Source: Propionibacterium sp. (GTDB taxonomy: Bacteria > Actinomycetota > Actinomycetes > Propionibacteriales > Propionibacteriaceae). From it: DNA of 8,906 nt. The stretch covers positions 1 to 8,906 of the forward strand of contig JAAYAO010000469.1 in NCBI GenBank assembly GCA_012719335.1. The letters are read 5' to 3'. Position 1 is the stretch's first letter. Each line of letters begins with the position of its first letter. The position numbers were made by a program, and so were the translations under genes. The notes under the pieces were generated by a model that saw only the letters and a program-made list of their open reading frames with translations, did no database searches and had not been told where the DNA came from. Positions 6,551 through 8,906 of the stretch are shown here, piece by piece.

Positions 6551-7974
6551 GCCGGTGCGAGCAACTGATCCTCGGCTGGTCACAGGAGAACCTGCTGCGC
6601 ACCGACGGTTTCGGCCCGATCGCCGCCTCCTCGGGCTGGCCGCTGCACCCGGGGGACCGCACCGCCGGGCTGGGGGAGTGGGCCGGCTTTCTGCCCGAGG
6701 GCAGCTCCTCGCGGATCGCCGATGGTGAATCGGCACCCTTCTGCGCCGCCTACACCCCGGTGCACCCCGGCACCGGAGCCCTGCCCGGCGGGGCGCTGCT
6801 GCTGAGCAAGGTGTACCTGACCCGGGCCGATCGGCCCGGCCAGTACTACGTCCACGCCCTGTGGGACCCGGAGGGACGACTCACCCCGGCCGACCTGGCC
6901 GGCGCCTACCGGGGCGGACTGCTGCTCAGTGAGGACACCACCCCGCCGACCGGGGAACTGCCGACCATCGAGGTGCCCTCCGAACCCGTCGACCCGCCCG
7001 GAGCGGTCGGCGACGAGGAGATCACCCTGATCGGGCACCTGGTGCACGCCTGGTTGTCGCACTACCGACTGATCGTCGACATCGGGCAACGTGAACCGGT
7101 GGTCACCCTCGACCATCTGAGCCGGTTGCTGCCGGCGGGGGTGGCCCGCGAGATGGCGATGACCACCTTCCTGGGGCGGCAGGACCCGGCCCCGGCCACC
7201 TTGGCGTTCGCGGTCTTCCCGTTCTCGCCGGCTGCGGTCGGCTGGGCCGAACTGGTGGCCGACCGGCGCCACGACGACCTCGGCCGGGCGGTGCTCGCCG
7301 GTGGTGCCCAGGTCTTGGACCCGTCCCGGCTGCGGGCCTGGGCACAGTTGCGCGACACCGACCTGAGCGCGTTTCGGCGCGGCCCCGGCTCCGGCCGGGA
7401 ACGAGCCGCGGCCCAGGCCGAGGTGGTCGACCTCCTCGGCGACCGGGAGGTGCTCGAAACCCTGCTGCCGGCGCTGCTGGCCGAACCCGGTCGGCCGGTG
7501 ATCGCGGTGACCCGGATCGCCGAACTGGCCGCCGCCGGCACCATCGACCTGGCCGACTTCGACTGGGCGGTCGGCACCGAATCATGGTCCCGGCTGTCGC
7601 AGCACCTGGTCGGGGTGTGGTTGGCCGGGGCCCGCCGACCCTCCGGACACATCGTCCGTCAGGCCCAACTCGCCCCGGACCGGTTCGCCGCCGCGGTCGA
7701 GAAAGGTATCACCGGAGCCGCAGCCCCCGACGTGGAAGACCTGGTGGACGTCCTGCAGCGCTGGCCCGACCAACACATCGAAGCCCTGCTGACCGCCCTC
7801 GCCCGGGTGCCACTGCCCACCGGTGTACTGCTCGCCGCGGTACTCGACCGCCCCGAACCCGTGCTGCGCCGGGTGCTGCGCAGCCACTGGCCCCAGTTGG
7901 CCGAACAAGCAGACCTGCGCCCGCTGGCCACCTTGCTGCGCCCGACGGGCGGACGGTTGTTCGACCGGCGCTGA
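6547..7974 (+). CDS. GTPase-associated protein 1 (GAP1)-like protein
   Basis: The 475-residue product starts at an ATGA overlap with the GTPase stop. Its N-terminal region (about 1-145) shows LILGWS at 7-12, GFGPIAASSGWP at 21-32 and a later SKVYLTRADRPGQYYVHAL stretch. These resemble the N-terminal domain of GAP1 proteins, probably type 2; I judge this from memory of the family. A middle alpha/beta region (about 155-240) includes LPAGVAREM and FAVFPFSP. The remainder (about 280-475) is leucine- and alanine-rich and predicted helical, ending in a repeat-like helical tail. No transmembrane segment, signal peptide or recognisable catalytic motif is seen. By family knowledge these proteins are encoded next to DO-GTPases and are thought to act with them; the name reflects association, not proven GTPase activation. 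It is the last gene of the unit and converges on the small gene at 7984-8196 with a 9-nt gap. Confidence 0.75.
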   Translation: MSRCEQLILGWSQENLLRTDGFGPIAASSGWPLHPGDRTAGLGEWAGFLPEGSSSRIADGESAPFCAAYTPVHPGTGALPGGALLLSKVYLTRADRPGQYYVHALWDPEGRLTPADLAGAYRGGLLLSEDTTPPTGELPTIEVPSEPVDPPGAVGDEEITLIGHLVHAWLSHYRLIVDIGQREPVVTLDHLSRLLPAGVAREMAMTTFLGRQDPAPATLAFAVFPFSPAAVGWAELVADRRHDDLGRAVLAGGAQVLDPSRLRAWAQLRDTDLSAFRRGPGSGRERAAAQAEVVDLLGDREVLETLLPALLAEPGRPVIAVTRIAELAAAGTIDLADFDWAVGTESWSRLSQHLVGVWLAGARRPSGHIVRQAQLAPDRFAAAVEKGITGAAAPDVEDLVDVLQRWPDQHIEALLTALARVPLPTGVLLAAVLDRPEPVLRRVLRSHWPQLAEQADLRPLATLLRPTGGRLFDRR

Positions 7975-7987
7975 CCAGCCCGGTCAG
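7971..7987. repeat. Short inverted repeat spanning both convergent stop codons
   Basis: CTGACC (7971-7976) and GGTCAG (7982-7987) flank the 5-nt loop AGCCC. The arms contain the TGA of the GAP1-like gene and, on the other strand, the TGA of the small gene. There is no T-tract on either side, so it is at best a weak bidirectional terminator. Confidence 0.4.
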
Positions 7988-8196
7988 GAGATCAACGTGT
8001 TGAGACGGGTGTCGAACTCGTCATCGGTGAGCCAATCCCGGGGGTCCACGCTGCTGCGGCGGGCGTGCAGCACTGCTCGTTGATGGTCGGTCAGATCGAT
8101 CACGCCGAGACGCCTCGTCGAGGCGTACTCGATCAGCTCATCGAGCTCATCGGCATCGAGCTCATCGATGCGCGCCAGGAGATTCGGGTGAACCAT
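7984..8196 (-). CDS. Small acidic protein resembling a solo addiction-module antitoxin
   Basis: The 70-residue product has an Asp/Glu/Leu-rich N-terminal helix (IDELDADELDELIEY, 10-24). A C-terminal half follows with an L-T-x-x-Q-x-x-x-L-x-x-R-R pattern (about 35-47), then DPRDWLTDDEFDTRL (51-65). That layout resembles small 'addiction module' antitoxin-like proteins, but the match is by eye and weak. No ParE/RelE-type toxin lies on either side. Downstream on its strand is the convergent GAP1-like gene, and upstream is the glnA terminator. Of its 70 codons, 15 end in A or T, and 7 of 11 Asp codons are GAT, whereas neighbouring genes use GAC almost throughout. This suggests a different origin. 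The start is supported by TAGGGT ending 6 nt before the ATG (leaderless) or, alternatively, by GGGTGA acting as a weak ribosome binding site. Confidence 0.7.
   Translation of the reverse strand: MVHPNLLARIDELDADELDELIEYASTRRLGVIDLTDHQRAVLHARRSSVDPRDWLTDDEFDTRLNTLIS
8135..8167. repeat. Three copies of the 9-mer AGCTCATCG
   Basis: Perfect copies lie at 8135-8143, 8144-8152 and 8159-8167. The first two are in direct tandem and the third follows after 6 nt (GCATCG, itself a partial copy). They encode the repeated Asp-Glu-Leu of the small gene's N-terminal helix. The array looks like slippage expansion within a coding sequence rather than a binding-site array. Confidence 0.6.
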
Positions 8197-8202
8197 GGAT
8201 TC

Positions 8203-8208
8203 ACCCTA
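8203..8208 (-). promoter_or_regulatory. Candidate -10 element for the small antitoxin-like gene
   Basis: On the minus strand TAGGGT is followed by 6 nt (GAATCC) and then the ATG at 8196. This is the same leaderless geometry as seen for glnE. It lies beyond the glnA terminator, so the small gene needs its own promoter. The same bases could instead act as a weak Shine-Dalgarno (GGGTGA). Confidence 0.45.
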
Positions 8209-8264
8209 CTCGACCGAGCCCGGTGAGCCCCTGTCCGCGGCCGTTCGATCGGCTCCGAACGACG

Positions 8265-8305
8265 AAAAGTGGGCGGTCCGCGGCGTGGTGCCGCAGACCG
8301 CCCAC
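8265..8305 (-). terminator. Rho-independent terminator of glnA
   Basis: Two 16-nt arms (8290-8305 and 8269-8284) pair around a 5-nt loop with a single mismatch. On the minus strand the hairpin is followed by TTTT (8268-8265). It begins 19 nt after the glnA stop codon. The stem is very GC-rich (GTGGGCGGTCTGCGGC on the minus strand). It insulates the small gene downstream from glnA transcription. Confidence 0.85.
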
Positions 8306-8324
8306 GATCTCCCGCGGGAGTGGC

Positions 8325-8906
8325 TCAGCAGTCGAAGTAGAGCTCGAACTCGTGCGGGTGCGGACGCTGCCGCAGCGAATCGATCTCCTCGTTCTTCAGG
8401 TCGATCCAGGTTTCCAGCAGGTCGGCGGTGAACACGTCCCCGACCTGCAGGAAGTCGTTGTCCTCCTCCAACGCGTTCAGGGCGTCGGTCAGGTCGGCCG
8501 GCACGGTGGCGATGTCGGCGTGTTCCTCCGGCGGCAGCTCGTAGAGGTCCTTGTCGATCGGGGCCGGCGGCTCGATCCGGTTCTGGATGCCGTCCAGACC
8601 GGCCAGCAGCATCGCCGAGAACGCCAGGTAGGGGTTCGCCGACGGGTCGGGGATGCGGAACTCGATGCGCTTCGCCTTCGGCGATGTACCCGCGATCGGG
8701 ATACGGATGCACGCCGAACGGTTACGCGCCGAGTACACCAGGTTCACGGGTGCCTCGTAGCCGGGCACGAGACGGTGGTAGCTGTTGACCGTCGGGTTCG
8801 TGAACGCCAGCACCGCGGGGGCGTGCTCCAGAAGGCCGCCGATGTACCAGCGGGCGAGGTCGGACAGACCGCCGTAGCCCGACTCGTCGTAGAACAGCGG
8901 CTTGCC
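8325..8906 (-). CDS. glnA: Type I glutamine synthetase, C-terminal part (cut by window edge)
   Basis: This enzyme makes glutamine from glutamate, ammonia and ATP as a cytosolic dodecamer. Only the last 193 residues are present; the family is about 470 long, so roughly 280 N-terminal residues lie beyond 8906. Visible family motifs include the [18 protein letters not shown] block, NRSA, and [13 protein letters not shown], which carries substrate- and metal-binding residues. The sequence [11 protein letters not shown] holds the adenylylation tyrosine (codon 8541-8543), equivalent to Tyr397 of the E. coli enzyme. This marks the adenylylation-regulated GSI-beta type and makes it a direct target of the GlnE encoded at the left end. 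The stop TGA is followed by a 12-bp perfect palindrome (CTCCCGCGGGAG, 8309-8320) and the terminator hairpin. The promoter and start codon are outside the window. Confidence 0.95.
   Translation of the reverse strand, partial: GKPLFYDESGYGGLSDLARWYIGGLLEHAPAVLAFTNPTVNSYHRLVPGYEAPVNLVYSARNRSACIRIPIAGTSPKAKRIEFRIPDPSANPYLAFSAMLLAGLDGIQNRIEPPAPIDKDLYELPPEEHADIATVPADLTDALNALEEDNDFLQVGDVFTADLLETWIDLKNEEIDSLRQRPHPHEFELYFDC

Noticed and set aside
8135..8167. The repeated AGCTCATCG as a CRISPR or operator array
   Set aside because: The units are 9 nt with no regular spacers and lie inside a coding frame, where they encode repeated Asp-Glu-Leu.
8195..8431. Plus-strand frame opposite the small gene start and the glnA end
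   Set aside because: It runs through the glnA terminator and antisense to glnA, has no ribosome binding site, and has Arg/Ser/Pro shadow composition.

Overview
This is high-GC actinobacterial chromosomal DNA. The evidence is GC-saturated third codon positions, a DUF2510 protein, TANNNT-type -10 elements placed as for leaderless mRNAs, and glnE close to a type I glutamine synthetase gene. A member of the Propionibacteriales or a relative is plausible, but that is inference. Both ends are nitrogen-assimilation housekeeping genes. At the left is glnE (+), encoding the two-domain adenylyltransferase/adenylyl-removase that controls glutamine synthetase. At the right edge is the C-terminal part of glnA (-), which still carries the tyrosine that GlnE modifies and is followed by a strong intrinsic terminator.

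Between them lies about 5 kb of accessory DNA on the + strand. It opens with a DUF2510 single-pass membrane protein with a Pro/Thr stalk and an unrecognised extracellular domain (3159-4028). A tightly packed four-gene unit follows (4083-7974): a divergent Ser/Thr-kinase-like protein with a C-terminal membrane anchor, a 50-residue single-pass membrane protein, a zinc-motif plus P-loop GTPase, and a 475-residue protein resembling GTPase-associated protein 1 (GAP1). Junctions are ATGA overlaps at 5261 and 6547 and a 3-nt gap at 5414-5416, so co-translation is very likely. The gene set resembles the GTPase/GAP1 systems that comparative genomics has proposed as biological-conflict or signalling systems. 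No experimental function is known to me for this version.

A 70-residue acidic protein (-, 7984-8196), resembling solo 'addiction module' antitoxins, sits tail-to-tail with the GAP1 gene. It has its own likely leaderless promoter and lower GC3 than its neighbours. No partner toxin is visible.

Working model (inference): the kinase and small membrane protein form a membrane-bound sensing or anchoring layer, the GTPase is the switch, and the GAP1-like protein is its partner or regulator. The DUF2510 protein may supply extracellular input. The module is inserted between glnE and glnA and need not relate to nitrogen control.
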